Assembly (NCBI RefSeq): GCF_001995215.1
Contig: NZ_MUXN01000006.1
Coordinates: 62,001-126,000 of the forward strand
Reading direction: 5' to 3'
Source of the DNA: Amycolatopsis azurea DSM 43854
GTDB taxonomy: Bacteria > Actinomycetota > Actinomycetes > Mycobacteriales > Pseudonocardiaceae
Length of the DNA stretch: 64,000 bases
The notes under the pieces are model-generated. The model was not told where the DNA came from. It did no database searches and saw only the letters and a program-made list of their open reading frames with translations. How positions within the stretch are numbered: the first letter of the stretch is position 1; the number at the start of each line of letters is the position of its first letter. Positions 47,999 to 56,458 of this stretch are shown here, one piece after another. The position numbers were made by a program, and so were the translations under genes.

Positions 47999-48481
47999 TC
48001 ACCGGCCCGCGCGAAAGTCCGGAGAGTCCGATTCGAGCCCGAGGCGGGTGGCGAGCGCGCGATACGCCTCGAAGATCCCCTGGCCATACGGGTCGTCGCC
48101 GAGCGCGCCGAGGGTACCCCGCCCGAGCTCCCACTGGGCCTTCGCGGCCTCGTGATCACCGAGTTTGCGGTAGTCCTCGGCGAGGTTCAGGTGCAGCGAG
48201 GGGTAGAACCCGCGCACGGCCAGGGTCGCGTGGTACTCCTGGGCGCGTTCGTCGGTGAGTGAATCGGCCGCCGCGAGCGCGCGGAGATCCCAGGCGATCT
48301 CGTCGGCCGGGTCGTCGCAGACGTCGGCCATGTAGTGCGCGAGCGCGCACCGGTGCAGCGGGTCGCCGTCCTCGCCGATCCGCTCCCACAGTGCCGTGAA
48401 CTTCTCTCGCGCGCCCGCCCGGTCGCCGGAGATGTGCTGCTGGAGGCCGGTGTTGATCTCGGCCATCACGTCGTCGGTCAT
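47999..48481 (-). CDS. Small helical (TPR-like) protein
   Basis: A 160-residue acidic, mostly helical protein starting at ATG 48481, overlapping the zinc-peptidase stop (ATGA). Repeated segments such as ALAHYMADVCDDPADEIAWD and HLNLAEDYRKLGDHEAAKAQ look like TPR units. Function unknown; coupling to the metallopeptidase suggests co-expression. Confidence 0.7.
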   Translation of the reverse strand: MTDDVMAEINTGLQQHISGDRAGAREKFTALWERIGEDGDPLHRCALAHYMADVCDDPADEIAWDLRALAAADSLTDERAQEYHATLAVRGFYPSLHLNLAEDYRKLGDHEAAKAQWELGRGTLGALGDDPYGQGIFEAYRALATRLGLESDSPDFRAGR

Positions 48482-49410
48482 TTGACGTCCGAAGCGGGCG
48501 CCGCCCAGGTGTTGCACGCCGACGTCGCCTTGCCGGAGAACCCGGCCTTCGCCCATTTCAGCTGGTTACGGCGGGTGCCGTGGGTGTCGCTGTCGTCGGC
48601 GCGGCCGTAGTCGGCGAGTGCCGCGTTGGCCAGCGACGTGCTGATCGAACCGCGCCCGGCGGCGGCCGCGATGGCGAGCGCGCCGAAGCAGTTCGCCTGC
48701 AGTTCGATGCGCCGGACGAGCTCCTTGTCGGCAGGCGAGTCCTCGTCCGGCGACGACATCTTCTCCGCGGCCGCCGACAGGATCCCGCTGGAGCGCTGGA
48801 CGTGGTGCCCGTACTCGTGGGCCATCGTCGCGAGGTGACGGGACCGTTCGAGGCCAGCGTCGCTCAGCATCCACTGGGTCGGCGCGTAGATCGTGGTGTC
48901 CCCGCCGCAGTAGTAAGCGACGGCTTCGTTCTCGCTCGGTGCCTTCCCGCAGGCGCTGCTCTCGGGCAGCGTCACCTGCACGGTCGCCGTCAGGTTGGGC
49001 TCGTTCGCCTGGTCCAGGGCGGGTTTCCAGGCTTCGGCGAGACAGGAGGCGAAGGTCTTGTAGTACGTCTCCAGCTTCGCGGGGTCGCGGCTGATCGCCG
49101 GCAGGCGGCAGGTGACGGCGCCGAGCGCGACCCCTTCGGCCAGCAGCGGATTCGTCTCCAGCTCCCGCACCTCCTTGGGCGCGGGCCGCGCGGTCCCGGC
49201 CGGGGCCTTGGCCCCTTCCGAGGCGAACGCGCCGGACGCCGGCAGAGCCTGTCCGTCGATCTCCCGCGGTCCGCCCGCCATCGCCATCCCGGTGGTGGTC
49301 AAGGCGGCGACGATGAGCAGGCCGACCACCGCGGCACCGGTGTTGCGGGGGCTTTCGGGACGAGGTGGCGAAGGCGCGAACGACCTGGGTACCTCGTCGG
49401 TGCCGGTCAT
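48478..49410 (-). CDS. Membrane-anchored neutral zinc metallopeptidase
   Basis: A 310-residue protein with one N-terminal membrane helix (AAVVGLLIVAALTTTGMAMA) and an exported domain holding the zincin motif AHEYGHHVQ. Cys positions (YYCGGDTTIYAPTQW, ELQANCFGALAI) fit the YpfJ/DUF-type 'neutral zinc metallopeptidase' family, where the third ligand lies in LQANCFG. Starts ATG 49410 with GGGGGA. Substrate unknown. The next gene overlaps it. Confidence 0.82.
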   Translation of the reverse strand: MTGTDEVPRSFAPSPPRPESPRNTGAAVVGLLIVAALTTTGMAMAGGPREIDGQALPASGAFASEGAKAPAGTARPAPKEVRELETNPLLAEGVALGAVTCRLPAISRDPAKLETYYKTFASCLAEAWKPALDQANEPNLTATVQVTLPESSACGKAPSENEAVAYYCGGDTTIYAPTQWMLSDAGLERSRHLATMAHEYGHHVQRSSGILSAAAEKMSSPDEDSPADKELVRRIELQANCFGALAIAAAAGRGSISTSLANAALADYGRADDSDTHGTRRNQLKWAKAGFSGKATSACNTWAAPASDVK

Positions 49411-49528
49411 GATGTCCCCCAAACGTGCGAGCCAACAGCATACGGAGAAGGGCCGGGGCAGGCGAAGACACGCGGTGGAAACGGGCGCCTGGTGGCGCCG
49501 GAACGGAAGCCCCGGCAAGACTGTCGGC

Positions 49529-51535
49529 ATGAGTGACGAGGACCCGTACCTGTGGTTGGAAGACGTGACCGGCGAGGAAGCGCTGGATTGGGTGCGAGCC
49601 CGCAACGCCGAGGCTCTGGCGGAACTGTCCACTGGTGACCGGTTCGCCGGGATCCGCGACGACGTCCGAGAGGTGCTCGACGCCGACGACCGGATCCCGT
49701 ACGTCCGGCGCCGCGGCGAATACCTGTACAACTTCTGGCAGGACTCGGCCCATCCCCGCGGCCTGTGGCGCCGCACCACCCTCGATCAGTACCGGCTCGA
49801 CGCCCCGGAGTGGGAGCTCCTGCTCGACGTCGACGCGCTGGCCGAGGCCGACGGCGAGAACTGGGTGTGGCAGGGCGCGGCCGTCCTCCGGCCGGGGTAT
49901 CACCGCGCGCTGGTGGAGCTTTCGCGGGGCGGCGCCGACGCGACCGTGGTGCGCGAATTCGACCTCGACGAACGCCGTTTCGTCGAAGACGGGTTCTTCG
50001 TGCCCGAAGCCAAGACCCGGATCGGCTGGATCGACCGCGACCGCGTCTACATCGGCACCGATTTCGGCACCGGGACGCTGACGAGTTCGGGCTATCCGCG
50101 GCTGGCGAAGGAATGGCGGCGCGGCACGCCGCTCGAAGAGGCGACGGTGGTCTTCGAGGGCAAGCCGGACGACGTCTCGGTGTCCGCCCACCACGATCCG
50201 ACCGAAGGCTGGGAGCGCGACTTCGTCTACCGGTCGATCGACTTCTACCGCACCGAGCGGTACCTCCGGACGGCCGACGGACTGGAGCGGATCCAGGTCC
50301 CCGAAGACGCGCAGACGTCCTCGCACCGTGAATGGCTGCTGATCCGGCTCCGTTCGGAATGGACGGTCGAAGGCACGACCTACCCCGCCGGCACCCTGCT
50401 CGCCTCCGGGTTCGACGCGTTCATGGCGGGCGAGCGCACCTTCACGACCGTCTTCACGCCGGACGCGCACACGTCGCTGGAGTACTGGGTGTGGACGCAC
50501 AACCACCTGCTGCTCTCGACGCTGTCCGACGTCCGGACCGAACTGCGGGTGCTCACGCCGTCGGACGGCTGGACGTCCCGGCCGCTCGCCGGCGCCCCGG
50601 ACCTGGGCACGGCGCAGATCACCGGCACCGACCCCGACGTCAGCGACGAGTACCTGCTCGACTCCAGCGGCTACACCCAGCCGTCCACCCTGAAGTACGG
50701 ACATATCGGCGGCGACGTCGAGGTCCTCAAGCGCGCTCCGTCGTTCTTCGACAGCGAAGGCATGAAGGTCTCGCAGTACTTCGCGACGTCCGAAGACGGC
50801 ACGAAGATCCCGTACTTCGTCGTACGTCCCTCCGGGGCCGAAGGCGGGCCGACGCTGCTGACCGGGTACGGCGGCTTCGAGGTCTCGCTGACCCCCAGTT
50901 ACAGCGGCGTGATCGGCCGGGGCTGGCTCTCGCGCGGCGGCACCTACGTCGTCGCGAACATCCGCGGCGGCGGGGAATACGGGCCGGACTGGCACACTTC
51001 GGTGACCAAAGCGAAGCGGTACAAGGTCTACGAGGACTTTTCGGCGGTCGCCGCCGACCTCGTCGAACGCGGCATCAGCGAGCCGTCCCGCCTCGGCATC
51101 CAGGGCGGCAGCAACGGCGGGCTGCTGATGGGCGTCATGCTCACGCGCTACCCGCACCTGTTCGGCGCCATCGTGAGCCAGGTGCCGCTGCTGGACATGA
51201 AGCGGTACCACAAGCTCCTCGCGGGCGCGTCGTGGATGGCCGAGTACGGCGACCCCGACGACCCGGCGGAATGGGACTTCATCGGGAAGTACTCGCCGTA
51301 TCAGAACGTCCGGAGCGGAGCCGGGTATCCGCCGGTCCTGTTCGTCACCTCGACCAGGGACGACCGGGTGCATCCCGCGCACGCGCGCAAGATGGTCGCG
51401 CGGATGCTGGAACAGGGACACGACGTGCGCTACCACGAGAACATCGAGGGCGGGCACGGCGCGGCGGCCGACAACGAGCAGCTGGCGTTCAAATGGGCGC
51501 TGATGCTGGAATTCCTGTGGGAGAAGCTCGCCTGA
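49529..51535 (+). CDS. Prolyl oligopeptidase family (S9A) serine peptidase
   Basis: A 668-residue protein. N-terminal blade segments start DPYLWLEDVTGEEALDWVRA. The C-terminal peptidase has the nucleophile in LGIQGGSNGGLLMG, the Asp in TSTRDDRVHPAHAR and the His in ENIEGGHGAAADN. No signal peptide, so cytosolic peptide cleavage after proline is likely. A 16-bp perfect hairpin follows the stop. Confidence 0.86.
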   Translation: MSDEDPYLWLEDVTGEEALDWVRARNAEALAELSTGDRFAGIRDDVREVLDADDRIPYVRRRGEYLYNFWQDSAHPRGLWRRTTLDQYRLDAPEWELLLDVDALAEADGENWVWQGAAVLRPGYHRALVELSRGGADATVVREFDLDERRFVEDGFFVPEAKTRIGWIDRDRVYIGTDFGTGTLTSSGYPRLAKEWRRGTPLEEATVVFEGKPDDVSVSAHHDPTEGWERDFVYRSIDFYRTERYLRTADGLERIQVPEDAQTSSHREWLLIRLRSEWTVEGTTYPAGTLLASGFDAFMAGERTFTTVFTPDAHTSLEYWVWTHNHLLLSTLSDVRTELRVLTPSDGWTSRPLAGAPDLGTAQITGTDPDVSDEYLLDSSGYTQPSTLKYGHIGGDVEVLKRAPSFFDSEGMKVSQYFATSEDGTKIPYFVVRPSGAEGGPTLLTGYGGFEVSLTPSYSGVIGRGWLSRGGTYVVANIRGGGEYGPDWHTSVTKAKRYKVYEDFSAVAADLVERGISEPSRLGIQGGSNGGLLMGVMLTRYPHLFGAIVSQVPLLDMKRYHKLLAGASWMAEYGDPDDPAEWDFIGKYSPYQNVRSGAGYPPVLFVTSTRDDRVHPAHARKMVARMLEQGHDVRYHENIEGGHGAAADNEQLAFKWALMLEFLWEKLA

Positions 51536-51540
51536 CCGGT

Positions 51541-51576
51541 CGGGAAAGGGGCCTTCTCCGGAAGGCCCCTTTCCCG
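51541..51576. terminator. Perfect 16-bp hairpin between convergent genes
   Basis: Arms cgggaaaggggccttc (51541-51556) and gaaggcccctttcccg (51561-51576) pair perfectly with a 4-base loop, directly after the peptidase stop and before the SMR gene stop. A strong bidirectional terminator. Confidence 0.85.
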
Positions 51577-51585
51577 GCACCCGGC

Positions 51586-51900
51586 TCATTCCGCCACCTT
51601 CGCCAGCACCACCCCTCCCACGATCAGCGCCATCGCGGCGAATCGCCCGAAGCTGAGCGGGTCCTTGTGGATCACGATGCCGAAGACGATCGCGCCCACC
51701 GCGCCGATGCCGGTGAACACGGCGTACGCGGTCCCCACGGGGAGCGTGTCCATCGCCTTCGACAGCAGGTAGACCGCCGCGACGCCGAGCACGAAGCACA
51801 GCACGGTCGGCCAGAGCCGGGTGAAGTTCTCCGTCGGTTTGATGCTCTGCGACCAGGCGACCTCGACGACTCCGGCCAGCAGCAGGATTCCCCAGCCCAT
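51586..51900 (-). CDS. Small multidrug-resistance family transporter (SugE/Gdx-like)
   Basis: A 104-residue four-helix protein. The conserved Glu is in GVVEVAWSQSIK near residue 13. The helix-2/3 block VGTAYAVFTGIGAVGAIVFG is diagnostic of SMR proteins and of the SugE/Gdx branch. It may export guanidinium or quaternary amines. Its start overlaps the azoreductase stop as TGATG-type sharing (51898-51902), so it is the second gene of a TetR-controlled operon. No guanidine riboswitch is visible. Confidence 0.83.
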   Translation of the reverse strand: MGWGILLLAGVVEVAWSQSIKPTENFTRLWPTVLCFVLGVAAVYLLSKAMDTLPVGTAYAVFTGIGAVGAIVFGIVIHKDPLSFGRFAAMALIVGGVVLAKVAE

Positions 51901-52556
51901 CAGGCTTCCCTTCCGTTCGCGGCCAGCTTTTCGACCGCCAGAAGCGCCTCTTCGCGCGAAGCGATCCGATCAGGGTCGCGCGGGCTCAGCCGCGGGTCGA
52001 CGAGGGCGTTCGTGAGCTCGGAATGCAGGAACGTGACGTCGCGGACGTCGTAGTGCCCGGCGAAGAAGTCACGCAGGTAGCGCTCGTGATGATCGACCGG
52101 CTCCCGGGGCGTGCCCGGCAGGTAGGTGCCGCCGCGCGCTCCCGCGACCACGAAAGCCTTGCCCGGCAAGGACATCTTCGGGAACGTCACCTGGTCGATC
52201 CACAGTTTGAGCGTCGCGGGGATCGAGAAGTTGTACATCGGCGCCCCGATCAGCACGACGTCGGCGGCGAGCAGTTCGGCCAGCAGCGGCTCGACGACCG
52301 TCCACGCCTCGCGCTGCTCCGGCGTCCTCACCACCGAGGCGTACCCGGCCGGATCGGTGATGCCCTCGGTGAGGAGGGCGTCGCAGATCTCGGTCCAGGC
52401 CTGGCCGATCGGCGGCACCGGAGCGGCCGCGACGTCGCGATAGGTGTAGCCCGCGCCGGGGTGCGCGGCACGCCAGACCTCGGCGAAGCGAGCGCTCAGC
52501 TCGCGGGAGAACGACGTGCTGCGGGCACTGGAGTCGAGGTGGAGAAGGTGGCTCAT
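51900..52556 (-). CDS. azoR: FMN-dependent NADH-azoreductase
   Basis: A 218-residue flavodoxin-like quinone/azo reductase. The FMN-binding motif is DSSARSTSFSRELSARF and the later block is APMYNFSIPATLKLWIDQVT. The PLP-like GGTYLPGTPREPVDHHERYL segment is also typical. ATG 52556 is preceded by GGGAGG. It is divergent from the TetR gene and shares an operator region. Likely role: detoxification of quinones or azo compounds. Confidence 0.85.
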   Translation of the reverse strand: MSHLLHLDSSARSTSFSRELSARFAEVWRAAHPGAGYTYRDVAAAPVPPIGQAWTEICDALLTEGITDPAGYASVVRTPEQREAWTVVEPLLAELLAADVVLIGAPMYNFSIPATLKLWIDQVTFPKMSLPGKAFVVAGARGGTYLPGTPREPVDHHERYLRDFFAGHYDVRDVTFLHSELTNALVDPRLSPRDPDRIASREEALLAVEKLAANGREA

Positions 52557-52575
52557 CGGGACCTCCCGGACCAGG

Positions 52576-52626
52576 AAGTGGACACGGCGTCCACTTGCTT
52601 CGCCGGGTACAAGTGGACGTCGCGTC
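52576..52626. promoter_or_regulatory. TetR operators between azoR and the regulator gene
   Basis: An 8-bp perfect inverted repeat: aagtggac (52576-52583), 5-base spacer, gtccactt (52589-52596). A second, half-perfect copy starts at 52611 (aagtggac..gtcc). The two left arms are 35 bp apart. Location between divergent azoR and tetR suggests control of both. Confidence 0.75.
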
Positions 52627-52649
52627 CGGATATTCCCTAGGCTGCGGAC

Positions 52650-53237
52650 ATGCCGACGGAAGATCTGCTCGCGAACGGTCCGGGACGGGAACGCTCGGAC
52701 GCCGCCCGTAACCGCGCGAAGATCCTGAAGGCCGCCGAAGAGCTCTTCGCCGCACGTCCGGCCGCGGACGTCACCATGGAAGACATCGCCAAAGCCGCCG
52801 GAGTCGGCCGAGCCACGCTGTACCGGCGCTACCCGGACCGCTCGGCGATCGCCGTCGCCCTGCTGGACGAACACGAGCGGGAACTCCAGGAGCGGCTGCT
52901 CACCGGCCCTCCCCCACTGGGCCCCGGCGCGCCGCCCGCCGAGCGGCTGGCCGCGTTCTACGCGGCGATGATCGACCTGCTCGCCCGGCACGCGCATCTC
53001 GTCCTCGGCACCGAGGTCGGGCATTCACGGTTCACCACCGGCGCGTACCGGCTGTGGCGCACCCATGTCCGGCTGCTCGCCGAGCAGGCGGGGGCGAAGG
53101 ATCCGGACGCGCTCGCCGACATCCTGCTGGCACCGCTCGCGCCGGACGTGTTCCTCCACCAGACGGGCGAGCTCGGCCTGAGCGCCGAACGGATCACCGA
53201 CACACTGAGCGAGCAGGCGCGGCGAGCACTGTCCTGA
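52650..53237 (+). CDS. TetR-family transcriptional regulator
   Basis: A 195-residue regulator. The helix-turn-helix segment is ADVTMEDIAKAAGVGRATLYRRYPDR-like (residues about 35-60), and the C-terminal ligand domain is hydrophobic and helical. It probably represses the divergent azoR-SMR operon through the paired inverted repeats in the 93-bp gap. The ligand is unknown. Confidence 0.84.
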   Translation: MPTEDLLANGPGRERSDAARNRAKILKAAEELFAARPAADVTMEDIAKAAGVGRATLYRRYPDRSAIAVALLDEHERELQERLLTGPPPLGPGAPPAERLAAFYAAMIDLLARHAHLVLGTEVGHSRFTTGAYRLWRTHVRLLAEQAGAKDPDALADILLAPLAPDVFLHQTGELGLSAERITDTLSEQARRALS

Positions 53238-53636
53238 TCAGCCGGCGAGGCCGTCGACGACGAGCTTCATCACGGCCTGCCAGTGCTCGCGTTGCGCGGC
53301 GCGCTCCTCCGGCCCGGTGAGCCGCTCCTGATGGAAGACCACGGTCGTCTTGCCCGGCCCGGCCGGACGGAGCCCGACCTGGACCGTGCTCTCGTGGTCC
53401 CAGTCCTTCGGCCGCCAGGTGAGGCGGATCTTCTCGCGTTCGCGATAACCGCGGACCTCGCCCACCGTGCCCTCGGCCGTCTCGTACGGCGCGCCCTTCT
53501 CCGACTCCAAGCGCACGTCACCCAGCCAGGTCACCAGGCCCGGACCCGAGAGGTAGTCCCAGACCTGCTCCAGCGGATACGCCACAGTCTTGGACACGCC
53601 GATCTCCCAGCCCGCGTCCTTGGTCTTCCCGATCAT
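53238..53636 (-). CDS. SRPBCC/AHSA1-like protein
   Basis: A 132-residue SRPBCC protein with the AHSA1-like blocks VSKTVAYPLEQVWDYLSG, VRGYREREKIRLTW and the late TTVVFHQERLTGPEERA. ATG 53636 or 53639 are both possible starts. Its stop abuts the TetR stop. It is divergent from the CGNR regulator, sharing a 55-bp promoter region. Ligand unknown. Confidence 0.78.
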   Translation of the reverse strand: MIGKTKDAGWEIGVSKTVAYPLEQVWDYLSGPGLVTWLGDVRLESEKGAPYETAEGTVGEVRGYREREKIRLTWRPKDWDHESTVQVGLRPAGPGKTTVVFHQERLTGPEERAAQREHWQAVMKLVVDGLAG

Positions 53637-53648
53637 CACGCCTCCGCC

Positions 53649-53691
53649 GTAACCGTCTTACCTGGTTTCTGAAACCGACTATAGTGGTTAC
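53649..53691 (+). promoter_or_regulatory. Palindromic operator and leaderless promoter of the CGNR gene
   Basis: A 13-bp palindrome ggtttctgaaacc sits at 53664-53676, nested in GTAACC (53649-53654) and GGTTAC (53686-53691). A TATAGT (53680-53685) ends only six bases before the ATG at 53692, so the transcript may start at or near the ATG (leaderless). Confidence 0.6.
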
Positions 53692-54291
53692 ATGACTCCG
53701 GGAACAAGGCTGCTCGTCAACGCCCAGGGTGAGCGGTACCGGTTCGATCCGGGCAGCCTCAGCCTCGAACTGATGCTGACCGGCGGACCCGGCCCGTACG
53801 AGCGCTACGAGATCGCGCACACGCCGTCCGACCTCGCCGACTGGTTCACCGGCTCCCGGCTGGGACTGACTGCTCCCCTGACCGACGTCCGGATCCGACC
53901 GGCCGAACTCACCGCGCTCAAGGAACTCCGGGACACTCTCTACCGCGTGGCGCCCGCCCTCGCCCGCGGCGAAGCGCCGTCGGACGACGACCTCGCCAAG
54001 CTGAACAGCGCGACCGAGGCGACCCCGAGGCCGCTCGTGGACCCGAAGACCCGGAAGCTCGCCTGGGCGCCGCCCGTCACCGGCAAGCAGCTCCTCGGCG
54101 CCGTCGCCCGCGACGCCATCGGCCTCGTCGCGGGCGAACGATCCGGCCGCGTCCGCGAATGTTCCGCGGACGACTGCCATCTGCTGTTCTTCGACACCTC
54201 GCGGTCGGGCAACCGGCGCTGGTGCTCGATGGAGCGCTGCGGCAACCGCGCCAAGATCCGGGCCTACCGCGCACGGACCGAAACCGCCTGA
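53692..54291 (+). CDS. ABATE/CGNR zinc-finger regulator
   Basis: A 199-residue protein. The N-terminal ABATE-type domain (residues about 10-140) is followed by the CGNR zinc finger RECSADDCHLLFFDTSRSGN and RRWCSMERCGNRAKIRAYR, where four Cys bind zinc. These are probable DNA-binding regulators of unknown target. The only promoter-like sequence is a TATAGT six bases before the ATG, with no Shine-Dalgarno, consistent with a leaderless mRNA. Confidence 0.84.
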   Translation: MTPGTRLLVNAQGERYRFDPGSLSLELMLTGGPGPYERYEIAHTPSDLADWFTGSRLGLTAPLTDVRIRPAELTALKELRDTLYRVAPALARGEAPSDDDLAKLNSATEATPRPLVDPKTRKLAWAPPVTGKQLLGAVARDAIGLVAGERSGRVRECSADDCHLLFFDTSRSGNRRWCSMERCGNRAKIRAYRARTETA

Positions 54292-54309
54292 CGGCTAGGA
54301 TTCGCGGCG

Positions 54310-55359
54310 ATGCAAGGTGAGGCGAAACTGGAGCAGCGCGTCGTGGAGACGGCGGAAAAGCTGCTGTCCAAACGGAAGTCGGTGACCGCGCTCGACGTCC
54401 TGACCGGGATCGGCTGGCTGACGGACAACGTCGTCGACGCCTGGCACCGCGGCCGGGTCCCCGTGCTGGCAGCGGCGCTGTCGGTTCCCCCGGAGAAGCT
54501 GACCTTCGCCCTGAACGCGCTTCAACGCTGGGCGAAGGGAAAGGCCCTCGAAAGCACGGAGATCGACCACGTCGGGGCGACCCGCGACCGAACTCCGCTG
54601 AAAGCCACGTCGGGCGAGCTGGCCGGTCTCGAACCCCTGTTCCGGACGCAGTGGATCATGCCGGGGCTGTCCGAGGCCAAACGGGCCCAAGTCGTCGCGC
54701 GGCAGAAGAAGGCGCCGGATCTCGTCGTCTCCGTGGCGCTGCGGGACTGGATCTGCGCCGACTGCGGCGGTACCGGTGATCTGTTGTTCTTCGAGAAGGA
54801 AAAGTCGTACTGTCTCGACTGCGCCGACCTCGGACACCTGGTCTTCCTGCCCTCGGGAGACACCGCGCTGACCCGCCGGGCGAAGAAGGCGAGCCGGCTC
54901 TCCGCCGTCGTCACCCGGTTCAACCGGTCGCGGAAACGCAGTGAGCGGCAAGGACTTCTGGTCGAAGACGCGGCGTTGCGCAGTGCCGAGGAACAATGCC
55001 TCGCCGACGAAGACGTCCGGGAACGGCGCCGCGGCCGTGATCGCGAGCGGCGCGCGCTGGAAGACGTCGAGTTCACCGGCCGGTTCTTCACCGCGATCAC
55101 CGAGATGTTCCCGGGCTGCCCGCCGGAGCGGGCGCGGGCCATCGCCGAACACGCGGGCCTGCGCGGCAGCGGCCGGGTGGGCCGGTCCGCCGCCGGACGG
55201 GAACTGGCCGAACGAGCGGTGTTCCTCGCCGTCGTCGCCTCGATCCGGCACCTGGACACCGACTACGACGACCTCCTCATGGCGGGTGTCGAGCGGCAAG
55301 CCGCCCGCGACCGGATCCATTCCGCCATCGAAGCCGTGCTCGACCGCTGGCGAGCCTGA
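54310..55359 (+). CDS. DUF2293 family protein
   Basis: A 349-residue protein. The N-terminal half contains a Cys pair region (WICADCGGTGDLLFFEKEKS then CLDCADLG) that could bind zinc. The C-terminal block TAITEMFPGCPPERARAIAE and HLDTDYDDLLMAG match DUF2293. Function unknown; the family occurs widely in actinobacteria and fungi. Confidence 0.78.
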   Translation: MQGEAKLEQRVVETAEKLLSKRKSVTALDVLTGIGWLTDNVVDAWHRGRVPVLAAALSVPPEKLTFALNALQRWAKGKALESTEIDHVGATRDRTPLKATSGELAGLEPLFRTQWIMPGLSEAKRAQVVARQKKAPDLVVSVALRDWICADCGGTGDLLFFEKEKSYCLDCADLGHLVFLPSGDTALTRRAKKASRLSAVVTRFNRSRKRSERQGLLVEDAALRSAEEQCLADEDVRERRRGRDRERRALEDVEFTGRFFTAITEMFPGCPPERARAIAEHAGLRGSGRVGRSAAGRELAERAVFLAVVASIRHLDTDYDDLLMAGVERQAARDRIHSAIEAVLDRWRA

Positions 55360-55398
55360 CCGCTGTCACGTTCCGGGCGCGGGCTTCGTCCGGGAAGC

Positions 55399-55755
55399 AT
55401 GAATTCCGCCTACCTCACCGTGGCCATCGTGACGATCGTGATCAACGCCGGGATCGCCGCCGCCGACTTCGCGCGGGTGCCGTTCGTGCTCAAGAACTCC
55501 GGCGAAGTCGACGTGCCGCCGTCCTGGATCCCGCCGCTGGCCACGCTGAAGGCGGCGGGTGCGGCAGGACTGCTGCTCGGCCTTCTCGGAGTGCCGTTCA
55601 TCGGAACCGCGGCGGCCGCCGGGCTGGTGCTGTTCTACGTCGGCGCCGTCATCACCCACGTGCGCGCCCGCGTCCTCTACAACCTCGCCTTCCCCGGCGC
55701 GTTCCTCGCGCTGGCGGTGGCGACCTTCGTCCTCGATCTCGCTCAAACCAGGTAA
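55399..55755 (+). CDS. DoxX-like membrane protein
   Basis: A 118-residue protein with four hydrophobic segments (TVAIVTIVINAGIAAADFAR, PLATLKAAGAAGLLLGLLGV, TAAAAGLVLFYVGAVITHV, FPGAFLALAVATFVLDLA). The pattern fits the DoxX/DoxD family. Its role is unclear. It overlaps the convergent kinase-like gene by 13 bp. Confidence 0.78.
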   Translation: MNSAYLTVAIVTIVINAGIAAADFARVPFVLKNSGEVDVPPSWIPPLATLKAAGAAGLLLGLLGVPFIGTAAAAGLVLFYVGAVITHVRARVLYNLAFPGAFLALAVATFVLDLAQTR

Positions 55756-56399
55756 GGACCGAAATGCTCGGCGACGACGTCCGCGACCGCGTCGGCGTCG
55801 CGTGAGCCGTCGATCTCCAGCACCCGGATGCCGAGCCCTCTCGCGGTGCGGACGGCGTCCTCGGCGACAAGCCGGTCTCGCTCGATCCGGTTGCGCTGCG
55901 CCCGCTCGGGGTCGCTGACCCGCTGTACGACCGCGGCGGCGCGGGGCAGGACGCGGAGCTGGTGCTCGCGGAAGTCGTCGGTGGGCACCATGACGATCAT
56001 CCGCCGGGGCGAATCCAGGAGCGGCGCGACGAGCTCCGGGCGCAGTCCCCAGCCTTCGGCGAGGATCGGGCGCCCGGAGACCAGGGCGCGCAGATCGTCC
56101 AGTGCCCACTCGAACCGCGCAGGGAACCCGGCGATCGTGTCGGCCGCCATCCGCTCGGGCGTGCTGTCCACCCACACGGTGTCCGGGTCGGGATCCGCGG
56201 CGGGCAACCCGTTGCCGACGCGGTGGGCCACGCGACGGTCCTGGTGAGCGCGCGCGTCGTGGAAGTCGTAGTGGTAGACGGTGATCCCGTGGCGATGCGC
56301 CAGCAGCCGGGAGACGGTGGACTTCCCCGCCCACTGGCCGCCACAGATCCACAGCGCTTGCTTGAGCGTGCCGAACGGATCGCTGGTCACCGATTTCAC
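55743..56399 (-). CDS. P-loop kinase-like protein
   Basis: A 218-residue P-loop protein. The Walker A is ICGGQWAGKSTVSRLL and a hydrophobic strand WVDSTPERMAADTIAG follows. The segment RGLGIRVLEIDGSRDADAVA near the C-terminus resembles small nucleotide or sugar kinases (AAA_33/shikimate-kinase-like). Substrate unknown. Divergent from the ComF-like gene. Confidence 0.72.
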   Translation of the reverse strand: MKSVTSDPFGTLKQALWICGGQWAGKSTVSRLLAHRHGITVYHYDFHDARAHQDRRVAHRVGNGLPAADPDPDTVWVDSTPERMAADTIAGFPARFEWALDDLRALVSGRPILAEGWGLRPELVAPLLDSPRRMIVMVPTDDFREHQLRVLPRAAAVVQRVSDPERAQRNRIERDRLVAEDAVRTARGLGIRVLEIDGSRDADAVADVVAEHFGPYLV

Positions 56400-56458
56400 C
56401 CCCTGGAGTGATCTTACGTGCCAAGCTTGAAGGGTTCACGATCTCAGGGGGAGTCACT

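Noticed and set aside
48566..51799. 1077-residue minus-strand open frame
   Set aside because: Overlaps the prolyl oligopeptidase antisense and the zinc peptidase in another frame; no protein-like motifs.
51541..52649. Guanidine riboswitch controlling the SMR gene
   Set aside because: The SMR gene overlaps azoR with no leader, and the azoR upstream region holds only TetR-type inverted repeats.
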